This document shows, one piece after another, positions 29,101 to 44,100 of a DNA stretch of 64,000 nucleotides. The number at the start of each line of letters is the position of its first letter. The first letter of the stretch is position 1. The translations under genes were made by a program, and so were the position numbers. Origin of the DNA: Callaeas wilsoni (lineage: Eukaryota; Chordata; Aves; Passeriformes; Callaeidae); NCBI GenBank assembly GCA_013398955.1, contig VWPU01019129.1:1-64000 (forward strand). Direction: 5' to 3'. The notes beneath the pieces are model-generated. The model ran no database searches. It was not told the DNA's origin and saw only the letters and a list, made by a program, of their open reading frames with translations.

Positions 29101-32100
29101 ATGACAATTTACTTAGCCAGCATGATGTTCAGATTTCTACATTTAAATTATGCAAAAAACTGCATAATACCAAATTTTAAAAATTACGTGCAAAAACATG
29201 CAATGGCAAAAGTCTTTGCATTAATATTTAACCAGACTATATATGAGAAAATCCTTATGCTAACAGGTACTTTGGGTGCATTTGATTTTATTGAAAATCT
29301 GCTATTATATCCCGAGTTCACTAAAATGACTGACTATGCTCAATGGCCCAGCACTAACATTAAGTCCTCTATAAAATGTATAGACGTAAACTGCACACAA
29401 GGGAAATTCTTAATTCTTAATTGGTTTTCCTCCAGTTATGTATTCAGTACACTTTGCATTTCCTTTAAATCACTGGAAATAAATGTTTCTTACCTAGAGA
29501 AAAAAATATTCCACAGTGTTCAGAATTGAAATGCTCCTGAAAAAGTTGATTTCCAAACCCAGCAGAGACATGGCATTAAAGAGACTATGTAAACAGAGAG
29601 AGGAAATATGGGTGAAGCAGCTTCAGCTGATCATGCCATAATCAGCAATGGTGAAAAACCAAAACTTCTCCTGCTGAAGTCAGAAATTTATATATTCTCC
29701 ATCATGGGACTGCAGAAGATTAGGTGACTTAAAATCACAGTTCCATTGCAGAGGTTCTGAACAAATACAGGAAGCTGAGGGCCGTACTGCTGGATTACAG
29801 CAAAGAATATACAGCAATACAGGCAAACCCACTTCAAACTCAGTTCATACATGTGTGCGCTAAGGGGGCTACATTGTTTGAGTTTCCAGAGTTAACCCTT
29901 CCAAGGATAGAGAAAATGTGACAAAAGTGCGAGGCAGGACTGTGATGAGTGTGCAAAAATCCCCAGGGGGGCAATTCCCAAATAAGCAGTGCTCACTTGA
30001 TGCTTCTTATATGAGGAAGTAGGGAAGAAAATTGATCATCAGAAGTTCAAAACCAAAAAGCAATCCGTTGTTGTTAAATACAAGGCCACTGCGGACACCA
30101 ACAATTTGCATGGCTGAAAGAAATTACCTTGAAAAAAGGTGAGAAAAGGAAGAGAGGTACTTGTGGACAAAGGCACAGGGTATCCATCTCCTGGGGTTCC
30201 CTAACTTCAAGAATCACAGATACAGAAAGCATGGGGAATTTTCTGAAGAAGGATTGTTATCCGCTTGCCCTGTTTTATACTCCAAAATTGAGTACAGCTG
30301 AATAAACCATAACTCACCTACACAGAGCTCATTCCCATCATTTGGGTGGTATAGTCCTAATGTAGGCTTTGAATGGACTAAAAATAGCAGTATATAAGAG
30401 GAATATACTACAGACAGACCTCTGTTTCTGTTTACATAAATTATCTGAATAATTCTAGATATAATTCTTCTCAAAGTGCTACATAAACAGATTGACTACT
30501 CCACTGAATTTTCAACTGCATTGCATGCTAATTATTATATTTACAAAGATAACAGCAAACTACTGACATTGCACTGACAGTATTAAGACGCAAGTGTAGC
30601 AAAAAATTAGTAAAGCTGCCAGTAAGCCCCACAAAATACAAGAAAGCTGAATTGATTAGTTCTGTAATTAAAGGAAAACTTGAGGAATTTTACCTCTGCT
30701 TGAAACGCCAGCAACATTTTTCCTACCTGAGGAGAAACAACTGAAAAGTGACTTCCTGTGTCACAAGTACTGTGCCCAAACACCATAAAAAGTAATTTTA
30801 TAGATTACACTCAGTCTCTCATCCATTATATAAAGTAAAATTATTTCAAATATTTGGTCTGAACTTGGTAGTAGCCAGTTTATACTCATGCACTTTGCAT
30901 CACTATTGACATTCAGCTGAAATAATAATTTTCCTTCTCCAGCCTTTATTCATTGATACTGGCAGCAGTGGTATATATTACTGAGGTTATACTATGCCAA
31001 ACTCCAAGAATTTCCCCCCAGGAGATGACCACGCTTACCATATCCCAGTGTTTAGCATATCCTTTCTCAAGGTCTTCTTCCTTGATGACTTCCATGCCAT
31101 GTTCCCAGCGTGTATACAATTTTCCCAGCACCATGTATGCCCCTCTTTTCCACTCACTGCACACAGTATCCATCTGATCCTTCCAGATTCGTGTGTTTTT
31201 CATGCAGATGTACTGTCACACTATCTCGTGACAGTAAAGTCGCATGCCATCCTCCTCCTCTTCCACAGTTTATTAAGTCTTTCGCATTGCAAACTATTTA
31301 CCACCACTCTTCTGTTATCTTTAGAGTCACTCAATCCTCTGTCAGGTGCTCTGCTAGACAAGTTAGCTTTAATACCAGCAAACTTCACCAGTTAACACAC
31401 TTAAGGAAACCACTGAACATGATTAAGCCAAAAAATGTGCTCCAGGACCACCTTCCCAAAACCCCTACAACTATAAACTTCCCTCCCCTCCCAGTACCAC
31501 TGCTTCCATCACATCCTCTGTATAAGCATTTTTATTGTATTTAAATCTTTACCTCCACACTACATAAATAAGAAATAGTTTCCTATACGTCCCAGGGTCT
31601 AATGCTCCACCAACATCCACCAAGATGAGAACCAGTCCCATGCTGTTTCTAGTGGGGATCACTGATGGACAGAACTAGATCCAGCACATGCTGAGCAGAC
31701 AAACCAAGACCAGCCAGCTCAAGAAAAAATCACAGACTACAGACAACATGACAAATATTCATTAAATAGGAAATGACTATTTAAAACCCATGAGATTTAC
31801 AGGGAGTTATGACTATGATTTTGAAAGACATGGCAGAAAGAAAGACACCGTTTCAAAGAAGTCTTCTCAAGAAAAGCATTCCTTTCAAATTAAATTTTCC
31901 TCACTAGTCCAGCAAATATAAGCTGTTCAGAGGGCAGTATCAGTCAAGTTTTCGAGTCCTTCCACAATTCACTTCAGCATAACAAACTGTCCTGGGTTGC
32001 AGTGTATTCTATTACCATCTTCATGAGCTGTTGAAACCAGGTGGGGCTGTGTCCCTTGCCTCCTCTCTCTGGACTATCTTCTGTTAATGGGCCAGCTGTC

Positions 32101-35100
32101 GAAACCAGGTGGGGCAGGGTTCTTTATCTCTCCCATGACCCATCCTCCCTCTAGGAGGGATATCTCCTGTTAATGGGCCATCTAGTCTCACCACATGACT
32201 GATAAAATTACATCATCCCATTGTGAGATGCTCTGCCCAGAGGGAGGAACCAAGCATCCCATCCTGAATATAAGGTAAGATTTCGAACACCAGAGTCAGC
32301 CCTTACCTACTGGATTCCCAGAGGACAAGAGCTACCACTGGACCCTCAGGTGAAGACCAGACCTTTTCTACAGGACCACTGCTTCAACAGAACCATCTTC
32401 AACAGAACTCTGGAGGACTGCAGCGACCATTCTATTGGACTGCTACCAACACCCTGACTGACAGGGTGTCAGGTTGTATCCTGACTGTCAGTGGTTTCTT
32501 TTTGTACTATTGCATTTATTTTAGTTTTTCCTATTAAATTGTACTTCTGACTTGGAGTTTCTCACTGGTTTTGCTTTCAAACCAGCACACAAACATAAGT
32601 CAGAGTAACAGTTCCAAATTTAACATTTGCATTTAGCTTTAAATGCTTCGCTCCACAGAGTAATATTTTAGCAAATTATTTTTCATTCATTTTATTTTGA
32701 GAACAGAGTTTACAATTACTTTTCTGGAAATTGATGAAGGTATAATCACTTCACCTTCTTTCCCAGACATTATGTGCTAGGTTTTACTAAGTCAGTAACA
32801 GAAAATAGAAGTTGTCACTTATGTGATGCTTTTAATGCAAATTAAAGGCCTATTAAAAGGTCAGAAATCATAAAAAATATATTCCATTTGATCTCAAGGC
32901 AAACATTTGAGGATGTTTGTCTTACAAAAAGACAGGGTAAAGTGCCCTTTAAAAACTATCAGTTTGATTTTGTGTACCCAAAGCATAAAATAATTGGTGT
33001 GTTAAGCTGGCACAAATAGCATTAGCAACTGGTTGTTCATCATAAAGCAACTAGGATTGTTGATACTATTCTTCTGTAAAGCTGGGGAAACTGAACTTTT
33101 CTTATCAAAACATCTTCCCTTAATTCTAATTCCAGTGAAATATATCTCAGCTAAAACTATACTCCAATTCTATCATTAATACTATACAAGATAAGCATAT
33201 AAAAATACAGATATAAAAACTGTATAATTATACATAGTATACTGTCAATTGGCTTGAATTCTCTAAATTGAAGCATTTCTAGAAAAATGATTGAAAACCA
33301 GAAGATACACAGGAAATGCCCATGCCCTTTAATTACATGTAATGAAACTACACTTTATTTCACAATTTTAATAATGAAATTAAAATGAGCAAGCCATTCT
33401 AAGTTGCAACAGCCCAATACAGTAATTAAACTGCTTTAAAGAACAACATAAGAGGACACCGAATGCTTCAGCTGTAATTGCAATACAAAGACCTCAATTT
33501 TAATTATACACAATAATGAATCACACGTACGGATGCCAAACAAGATCACATCACCCTTCAAAAAGGTACGTTGTAAAAGAGGATAAACACAAAATAAGGG
33601 GAAAGGACAGATGACAAGAGTATAAATCCAGAAATATAGTAACAGGAAATACCATATGAACCAAAGGGAAGTGTCCTCTAAAAATAAATTAAATAAATGT
33701 AATTTATACTGAGATATTTATAATCTGGCATCAGTCCCTAATACCAAGGTCAAAAGAATTATCTAACAAAAAACAAGAATACTGAAATCATATTTCATAG
33801 CCAAGACAGACATCCCAAATATTGACTGTAGGGTAAAGTTCCCATCATTTTTTTTGGTATGTTCAGCAAAAATTGAATAGAAAAATTCAGAAGGGAGTAA
33901 TCTCTTGCACTGTACTATGTAATCTAGACATTATTACATTATTGGCAGATTGCAGTTTTGCCGCATTTGAGTATTTTTTAAATTTAGGGTCCATTGAGTC
34001 AATGAAAGGGAACTAGCATAGCTTTGCCAACTACTAACAGAAAATAAGGCTTCCTTGAAAGATGCAAACCTGCTGTACTTTCAGGGAAAAAAATGCAAAG
34101 CCATCTACCCAAAGCTCAAGAGGCAACCACTGACCACTGCATTTTGCTAACTGATCTGAACCTTAACTTGGATAGCTGTCACCTTTTTCACATTCTGAGA
34201 AAGACCTTCAGGGAAATACTTTTTGTGAGCTAATATACAACAATAAAGGAGGAAGTTGTGTTCTCCAAAGGAGGTATGGCATTTGTTATATTTACATACT
34301 GTAAGATATGAGGGAAGTTTTATTTCTTCAGTGGAAAAGCTTTATGTTATTTTGAAAACTTTACTGAGATTTGAAAACATGAGTGTGCAAATGCTGTGTA
34401 TTATGGCAGCCTTGTCTCTCACTTGAATTCTCAGTGACTCCTGACAGGCACTACTGCACCTCAAAACTATAGATCTACTGGAGTAGATTCATTCCATTGT
34501 GTAAATGACCTCAAAATAAAGGATTAATGCACTGATATGATGTAAAATTGAGCACTTTTCAATGATTTATAATGACTGGCAAGTGAATATCACCAGCCAT
34601 AACAGATGGAGAACAAATCCTCTCTTTCAATCCTTTGAGGCATCCAGGACACCAAGTTTCATAATTTCAGAAGTTAAATAAGACCTCACAATGGGTCTAA
34701 ATCTAACCGTTTGAACAAAAAGCAGACAAGATGCTTGAAACAGTCATTTAAATGCTTCATCATCATGAACTATCCAGGAGCACATTAAAAATCTCTTTCA
34801 AAAATGCTGCCAACAAGGATTACGTGACACTAAAGTAACCTTGAATTTAACATGTACAATACATCCCTTCCTAATGAAAACAAGGTGACAGGTGTACTAA
34901 AACGAACAAGATCATTGGTAAACAAAAGCTACTTGTTGAATACCACAACAAATTTTAATATTGCTTTACCAAAAGCAACCTGTGGCACTAAACTTTTAAA
35001 TGTGTTATTTTATCAGTAGAGAAATCTTTTAGATTTACTGTGTAAAGCAGCTTATACTTAGACAAAACTACAGAGATTTAAGCATAAAACCAAATATAAC

Positions 35101-38100
35101 CAAATTCTCTCCCAGGCGTATTTCAATTAAGAGTATTAATGACTGTCTTAAATTCAGCTAATCAATTTAAGTCTAGCAACTTTAAAGGAAAATGGCCAAA
35201 AGAAAATTCCTCAAGAGGAAACTCTCTCAAATTTCCCTGCATTAGGGATACAGTAATATACAACTTCCATGTGGTAATAGTATCTTAACCTTGAAATCCT
35301 CCTTTGCCTTTCTGTTATGTTCTCTATATATGACTGTAACTCTGGAACCCATCAAGGTCAATCAGACCATGGCGTCCTTTCTTCCACAAGTCCATGTTGG
35401 ATTTTGCAGCCATCTCTCCACTGACTGAAACCAGAGAAAGAAATAATAAGAGACAGGGAGGTGATCACGTAATTACAGACTGTTAAGAGAGACAAATGGC
35501 AGGCAGACTACTGTAAATCAGTTGGGCATTTCAAACTTCTACATTTCAGCTGCTCAAAAGCATGACTTCATACTTACTGCATTATCAGTTGCACTTCTTA
35601 ATGGAAAAAACTTTCCTTGCAAAGTTGGGATATGCAATCAAAAAGACAAATGGATCTGTGCTTTTTTATAAGGGCCAATTAACAACTCAAATGAACACCA
35701 GAAAACTGAAACTATATGCTCCTCTTCTTTCACACAGATAATTCTTGGTTATATGACAATCTGCCTGATTATAAGATTTACTGTTTTCCCCAAAATTTAG
35801 AGTTTCTCTGCAGCACATAACTAGTAAATTAACAAATACTGCAGATCAACTGGCGTATCAATATTTCAAAGTCTGGTTTTCTCAGTTCTCATCAAAAAGC
35901 TGTCATGACAGAACCTGCAGAAGCACAAATGACAGGTAGATCCCACAAGGGGGAAAAAAAAAAAAACAAAGAGAAAAACCACACGCACAAAACAGAAACA
36001 AGCAAACAAACAAAAAAAAGCAAACAACACAGACAACTATGGACATGCCAATTCTTCATGCAAAACATAATGAACTATTGGGTACTCTGATTAGGTTTTT
36101 TTAAGTTTCTCTTTTCCTTAGAGCAATCAAATTTTGTATGATGCCTGGAAGATGGCATTTTGAATTGTTTCCCTTGACCAGAAATTCTTCTTGAAAACAA
36201 ACATCTCCACACTCAACTGGGAAAAAACAAGACAGACAAATCATCACCTTTTGGAAGCATCAAATATGTTCTTTTCATGAGTCGCGTCAGCAGGTTTTTG
36301 GCCTGCTATCATAGAATCATAGAAGCATTTGGGTTGGAACGGACCCTCACAGGACACCTTCAACTAGACCAGGTTGCTCAGAGCTCCATCCATCACCTTG
36401 TCAAACCCTTGTGCTGACTATGCCATTACCCAATCAAAAGTATGTCTGATACTGTAGCCTGAGCTCAGGAATGCAAATGAAGGAGGATGCTAAGAAGGTT
36501 CCAAGGGCAGGTAATAAGCCAATTTCACTCCTTATAGCATCAAACTGCTTCTTCAGATAATCAAAGATCTGAGCACCTTTGGATTGCTACAAAGAGCTGA
36601 AATTCTGTTCTTTATGTTTTGAAATATAACCCATCTCAGATTTGTTTCCTTATGCTCTGTGAACACAGCGACAAAATAAGAACAAGGGGCAATGAAAAAC
36701 AGTTGAAAACAAAAATAAACTTGCAACCTTTGACAATCAAGAGCAGTGTCAGGAAGATACTTTTTAACAGATATGTACCATAGAGAAAATATGGTAATTG
36801 AATTAAACACATTCAGAACAAATCCTTCAGCAATCGTTTGTCCAGATGTTGCAAATAGGACTTTGAAAGAAATTAAATGTGAATATTTAACAAAAAGTTC
36901 TACAGAAGTTGACATTTTGAAGATGATTAAGTCCTTGTCTGGTCCATTGTGGATTAATTAGTCTTAATTATGTTTTCTGTATTTACATAAGGGCAAAAAC
37001 TCCAGACGTAGAAATGCTGATATTCATGGATGAACTATTACTAGGCCAGAAGCTGCCTGAAACCACAAGTCTTTTGCTGAAAAAGTTCCTGCAGAACAAT
37101 GAGACTTCTTTCACAGAGAAGGAAGTTGTGCTTGGGAAAAGAAAAAAATAAGTGCCCCATAGAATTCTGTCTAAACCCTGTGTTTTTAAGATGTTCATAC
37201 AGCCAAATCCACTTCAAAACATGGGAATTAGACACCTAAAATATCTTCATGCACTAACTGATACTTTAGTACCTAAAATAGGGATAACCTGAAACACTAG
37301 CCCATTACCCTCCAACAAATAAAACTGAATCTGCACTCTCTTTAACAAGACTCTTACTGGATGAGTCAATCACTGTTGACAAGATATTTTTATGTCCTTC
37401 TGGGAAGACTGTAGTGGAAAGAGAAGGATATTAATTTACATTAGATAGTCAGGGTTCAGTATTCTCTATACTATGTCTTAGTAATATTTTCATACTCAGA
37501 GGGAAAAATACATAAGTGTACCAGAAGAAAAAATTCTGATGAATAAAGCAATCTTTCTATGGACCAAGTGGAAAAACCTACAAGATTAATTATCTGGAAA
37601 CAACAGAGATGTGTTCAGAGTGTTGCAAAATGTGGAATGTGTAAAATTTTCTTAAGGAAGGATGTTCTTTAATGTTTAATCTTTGTTACACTTTCAAGCC
37701 TCATCAACAAGAACAGAGATTTAATCTGTAAATCAGAGAGCAGCAAACAAGCTCTAAGTGATGTCCAGGTATTAGAAAAACAAAGTTTTCATTGGTAGAA
37801 TTGCCTTGTTAAGGTTTAGGGCTGGACATGCTTCAGTGATCTCAGACACAGGGGGAAGTTAACAAATCTTGGGAAGAAGGATATACCACTGATAGTGGGC
37901 CCAGAGAATGCAGAATTTATGGGCCACAAGGACATATAGCAGAACTTCCAAGATAAGAAAGAAACTAATAAATCCAACTCACCAATTGTGTTGAAATCAG
38001 CTTCGATTGGGTAAAAGGTTATTTCGGCAGGGGCAGATCACAGCCACCAACCCAAGAAATCCACAGACCCAAAAGAAGAGAAAGCCTGAGCATGCAGACT

Positions 38101-41100
38101 AATTCACATGGGAAGTGAGAGAACTATTAAACAATAGAAGACCGAATACCAATTAATAAGAGAACTAGGTGACTTGTAACCAATGTACACTAATTCCTTT
38201 GTTTATTAAAATGTTTAAATAGTAAAAAGTTCTGACAGTTGGTATGCTTGATTTGTAGAATACCACCCAGCACCCAGGCTTGTTCAACTCTGAAATAAAT
38301 TTTCAATGTCTTTCTCTAATGTGTAATTATTGGTTTGTTGCACACCAGGTAAGACATCTGATTTTTGTGGACAAGAGCTTTTCACGCTTGCAATGAGGGG
38401 TTAAACTACCTAAGGCTGAAGAGATGAATGCTTTTGAATGCTTAATTGCCATCCAGAAGACAGACACTTCGTCAGTAGTTTTCCAGACAACTAGCATATA
38501 CATAGTAACCTCCCATTAGAAGAAAATACTGGAAATTGATGTCAAGAAACACTAGAAATGCCAGCATTAGGAACATTATTGATAAGAAGGTTGAAAATGG
38601 AAAAAGATTTCTCTATGCATAATATTGCTCAAGGAACTAAAAGAGGAACAAGGAAATTTCACTTAAAATCATGCGAAAACATTACTGTATGGACAAGAGG
38701 AACAAGAGGTAGGAGAGGAGCAAAAAAGAAATTTCAAAAGATGGAAATCTGGTTTGGGCTTACTAGCAACATTTCCTTAAAAGGTGAAGGAATAAGCATA
38801 GCTGAGTATTTAGCTCGCTGTGTTTTGGATGAAAAACTGGTTACATGAATACCCTTCTTGTTCTATAGGCTGGCTCCCATAAAAATAGTTATCATAAACA
38901 AATCAGCTACGACAAAACACTAATAGCTGAAAAAAATTCAATTGTATCTAATTGTGACTGACAAGACAATTCCAAGGTTAAAAAAAAAACCAAAAATTGT
39001 TCCAAGAAAACAACTCTGAAATGTCTGAGATTCCCACTGAAGTGACAGCTTACACATTAAACGAGGAAAAGCTCTTTTGCTCTGTATTGTATCAGTGAAG
39101 CTGCTCCTCTTCTTAGTGGGTGTCTGTTGAAAAAACTTTTTTTGTTTTTTATAAAGCTGCATATAGAATATCAAATTTCTATCCCATGTTTTTTTTCAGT
39201 TTGACACAGGTATGGCTTCTGGAATAACAAAAGAAATTTTGAATCGCTAGCCTCAAAAGACGTACATGCTATTTGGGAGGCAATGCGAAGAGAGGAGGAG
39301 ATATGGAACACACCATCAGTGGAGGTGTATGCTTTATAACTTGTGCACATGTCAAAGTTACGGTTGGGACTATCCTGGCACTTTAATAAAACACTTTTGA
39401 AAATTATAAATAATGCTCTTCCTTTATAGGCAATTAATTAATTATTTTTATAGCCATCAATTATGAAAGGGGATACTGATTTCCTTGTGAATACAGATGT
39501 TGGATAAGGCACAAACTCTTACTATGTCTTCTCCTTCCAAATAATGGAACAAAGAATTAACACTATACTGTTGGCTGTACTGGTTTCAGTGCATTTAAAA
39601 CAAAAAGTTTAGTAGAAGTAAGACACTTCATTCTTCTGAGATGAAGAAACTTCTACTACCCAAAACCACAAAGAAAATCACCACTGCAGAAATTTCCTAA
39701 GCAGTTTTTCCCCCATCTTCCAGAGGATTAGATCATAGCACTCTTCATCAACAAAGAAAATCCATTAAAGAGTCTGCAACAAGCAAGATGACAAAACTGT
39801 AGTTCTGTTGTGAGCAGCTAACTGTGAAAATGCAGGTGCTTCTGCAGCAGCCCAGAGAGCCATCAACAGCTCTCTGCAATGAACATCAGTCAAAAAGGCA
39901 GATGCAAAATGTAGAACTGCTTAAATGAGCAACTGCTAAGACAGTGAAGCTACAATGATGGAAAATTAACGATGCAATTCCTTTAAAGAATAAGGAAATT
40001 ACAGGAGCAGTTCTTAGTCTCATGAGGTCAGCTTACTTTTTCCATTTTTCATTATTTCTCTTTCCTCTCTGAACAGAGTGCCACGAGCTCACTACTGACA
40101 CACAGCTGGCTACTAATACAGAGAAACCCTACTATTGTGGTGGCACCCCAAAGAACCCCTAATGTGCTGCAAGGGTTTCAATCAGAAGCCTCGAGAGATT
40201 AATAGTTATTTTTCAGGAAATTTGACCTTCATTCCTGGAATTCCAATGACCAACTGTGCCGGTTTGGACACAAATCCAGGAGGAAACAACCCAATAGGGG
40301 TGTCTCACTCTCCCTCTCCTGCCTGCCAGGCAAGCACGCCCCGGCAGCACCTCCCCCACGGGTTCGGGAAAATAATTTCTCGAGTGAAAGTGAAAAAAAC
40401 TATTTATTTAAGAAACAGATTCCCCTGCTGTCACAGGGCAAAAAAAAAGAAATATTGAAACCCCCTCCCCTGTCCCCTAAAAGGGGACTATGGATTTTAG
40501 AGTTCTTTCTGTAGGTAAAACCTGCAGTCCTACTCTGGGCTGGGCCGGGCCAGGCAGGGTCCGACGATCTCCCTGGGAGGGTCCCGCTGAGCAGGTCCGG
40601 AGATGGGAGCTGGTCTTGGATGAAAAGCAAGCCAAATACAGTCCAAAAAGGAACAGAAGCCGCTGAGGCAGATCACAGTCGCTTCTCCGCTGAAAGCCAA
40701 AGCAACTAGAGAGCAAAAGTCCTCTAACCAACAAATGTTGTCAGAATCGGGAGAGAAAAGAATGCAAAACATTCTAGATGCAAGGTCAAGCTGGCCGCTT
40801 TGAAGAGTTCTCTCGGCTTCTCTCTCCCCCCTTTGCAATTTAAAGGTACACTAGAAATCAAGCAGGCGGTGGGGAATACAGTATGGTCATAAAATCACCC
40901 CAAGACACCAACTTAAGCTGAAATGCCTATTCCTTGACACTTCAGACTTTGTACAGACAGAACTACTTCTGACATCTGAGGAAAATCCCCTGAACAGAGC
41001 TGCAGAATTTGGCTAATTGTCAGCAGAGGTTCCCATTTTGGCTTTCTGGACACTAGCTTCTAAAATCCTGTTTTTCCAGTGACTTATAAAACTTAAACCA

Positions 41101-44100
41101 TCAAAGCTGCTATTTTCCATGCTGCAGCATCTGCTGCAGGCTAGTTTCTGTTCCTGCTAGCGTGGTCTAAGGGAAAACTATTCTTCTGTTACAAGAAGTA
41201 AGGCACCCAGAGCAAATTTGGTTTGTCTCAAGTGGAGGAGGCTTCAGAGTCTCCTATGTGTGAACATACTCAGCACTTTCTAGCTTCGAAGGACAAGTAA
41301 GTCTACGTATAGCAACACTGACATTTGGGGCAGACAGCCAGACTTTTCTTGCCATTGCTGATGCTTCCAAGCAGGAGATAATATACCTCGCAGCTAGGAG
41401 ACAGAAACTCCACCCTCAGTATTCTTCATGCTGATATCTAAAAAGCGGAAAAGGCCTGGCTGGAAGACAAAGAGACAGGCTGTTTTCATTCATCTCTTCT
41501 TCCATATGCTTTACAAAACAGCCTTTAATTACATATTTTCTACAGGATCTGTAAATGATTCATTTCATAAACCTTATTCTGGGAATGAATTGAGAAAGCA
41601 GTGGACTATTAGCTACAGGACTCCTACCTCATTTGTTGCTAAAGCTGGATGATAAATGAGTCAGGGAATTGTAGAAGGGAAAAAAACCTAGGCTCATAGC
41701 AAATACATTTATTAATTTTAAAAGCTATTTTGGGGTTTGTGTGTTTCTTGGACAATGGGAGAAGTAAGTGTTTCACTTATCTGAAGTTCTGTTTAGTATT
41801 TACCTAGATATTCACGTCTACCTCTGTAGAGATGAATCGAAGGTAACAGATTGCCTTAAATCTGTGAGTTTCTTCCTTGAGATCAACATGTAACCTGTGC
41901 TACTGAAAGAAATTCAAGGAAGAAGGACTTATGCATACCTGTGACGGCCTCACACGGTAAAGTAGCTTTGACCTTGACCAGATCACACTGTACCCTTGAA
42001 AGAATCACACAAACATCCCGTGAGACCAGATCCATGGGAAAGGAGGGTGTGAGAACCACAGAGGGAGCTGGCTAACTGTGTAGTAATAATGTGTGCAGGG
42101 GGTAGATAGCTAATGGGAACTGTGATAGTTGATGTTATAATGCGTGTTTGTAAGAGATGATGGTATGTGAACAAGAGACATGTATATATATGCTGGTGCT
42201 GAGAATAAAAGGAAGACATCTGTACCCGCTTCTTCAGTGTCCTGTCCATCTCGAGACCTGAGAACTGCCACACATACTAGCAAGCAGCAACCACCAAGGA
42301 GAAAAAACAGACTTCAGGACTAGCAACACAATAGCAAGGACTTTTGCAGAGGAATATGCATAGTTAGATGCACATTCATGACAGGTTGCAACAACCACAG
42401 TCTGTGCTGCCACCTGTGTTTAAGACACCTCTTAGTGGATTTAATTAAGAATATCATCTCTGTAGTTGGGAAGCAGAAGGAACAAGTACATAGCTCCAGC
42501 TGCACTGCTGCGGTAGTGTGATGGTATGAATCAAGGCTAACACCCAGCTGCCGTTGAAGATGTGAAGTCAGGTGCACAGCAGTACCGCGGTATCATCAAA
42601 GCTATCAGAATCACACAGCAATAAACTCCTAAATATACTGCTAAAAACACCATCAGAATAAAATAGTTCCAGCAGGTCATATCGCACTGTCATTAGAAAC
42701 AGCTCCTTTGTGAGGCAGATATAAAATTGAGGTTCATCTAAACTGTTGATGGACTGCTTCATTCCCATCCTATAGCCAAATCCAAAGAGAAATTTACATT
42801 TTGTTGCTCTTAACACTTCTCTGCTGATCCTCTGGGAGAAACAGTTTTTAGGATATATTTCTTCTTCTTCTTTCAGGACCTTCCACTGATTTCAACTTAG
42901 ACCACCTTCCTGGCACAAGATAATTAATAGGAAAGCAGACCAAATGCCCAGGAGGCATTGTTGAACAAGTGGCATCTGAGCTGTAGAAAGGATTGCAAAA
43001 GCAACCCAGTCTGACTCCCTTTCATTTGAAAACTGCCTACAAGCTGTAGCGATGCATTAAAGCTGAGCATGGCCTGAATAATCTACAAATGCAGGGCCCC
43101 ACTTGGAAGGAGGAGGGCAGTGAAATATTTGGCAATATGGCTACTCCTAGACACTGGAGGGCCTCTTTTGGAATGCACAGCCTTATCAACCAAACTATTC
43201 AAACCCTGGCTTAATCAGTGGTTGGTGAGCTCACACACAGTGCTTCTCTTATGGCCCAGCTGGTTTCAAGCGGAAAAAACAGTTTAAAATTGAAATAAAA
43301 AACAATCAATAGGTTTAGGCATCTCTTGATCGCAACTTTCTAGCAGAAACTGAAAGTTAAAAGTAGTCAGTTCACCACAAAGGCATCACAAGCAGCTATA
43401 TCATCTGCAAGCGAAAAAGGAGATTTCTTAATCAGATGAACACAGGTGGCATAAAAACTTGAAAGCAGACAATTATTCCTTTTGAAATCTACTTTTGACT
43501 GCTGCACTCAGCATTCCTCAGGTGGCTGGGACCCTTTCAATACTGCTTCTATTAGGAAAAGAGCTACAGTAGATGAGTAGCACCAGTTCCCAATTCAGTA
43601 CTTTTTTCTCTGACAATAGTAAGCCAAGGCTGAGACGGACAAAGCACTGGTGAGCGAAGAGCAATGAGAGCTGCTCCTCTGAAGGAAAAGCAATTTGTGT
43701 TGCAGGACAACCATATAAACCCTTAAAAAGTTTCTATCGGTTTGCTTTTATAGAAACTTCTCTCCATTCTCTTTTCTTTCTTCTCAGTTTGCATTAACCT
43801 AGGTATACTTAACCAACTGAAGAAAGGAAGATTATTAAGTAAAGTAATAATCATCACTTAATAATGGGATTTGTTCAGTCATATAGTATGAAAAAAAAAA
43901 GTCTCTTTAAGGTAAAACAAATCATATTTGGATAATCTCTGTCCAAACTCAAATCCCAAAGGAGAACTCTTCTGACCAGAATAGATCACGTTACAAACTA
44001 CAACCGCTGCTAGTAACTGCTACACTTGGGAAATAAATACATAATGCACAAGGCCAGGTATAAGAAAATGCATTCTAATAAAACTGAGAGCTAAACTTGA

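Noticed and set aside
29101..29529. 142-codon plus-strand open frame
   Set aside because: AT-rich intron, composition dominated by Ile, Phe, Lys and Asn, no recognisable domain, and no splice or promoter context. It is expected by chance.
31110..31544. 144-codon plus-strand open frame
   Set aside because: It is largely the antisense of the more protein-like minus-strand remnant at 31039-31269, and has no domain of its own.
36553..36915. 120-codon minus-strand open frame
   Set aside because: Hydrophobic, Phe- and Ile-rich translation of AT-rich intron with no motif; judged chance.
38558..38848. 96-codon plus-strand open frame, Lys/Arg-rich
   Set aside because: No domain, no homologue recognised, and low-complexity basic composition from A- and AG-rich DNA; no splice or promoter context.
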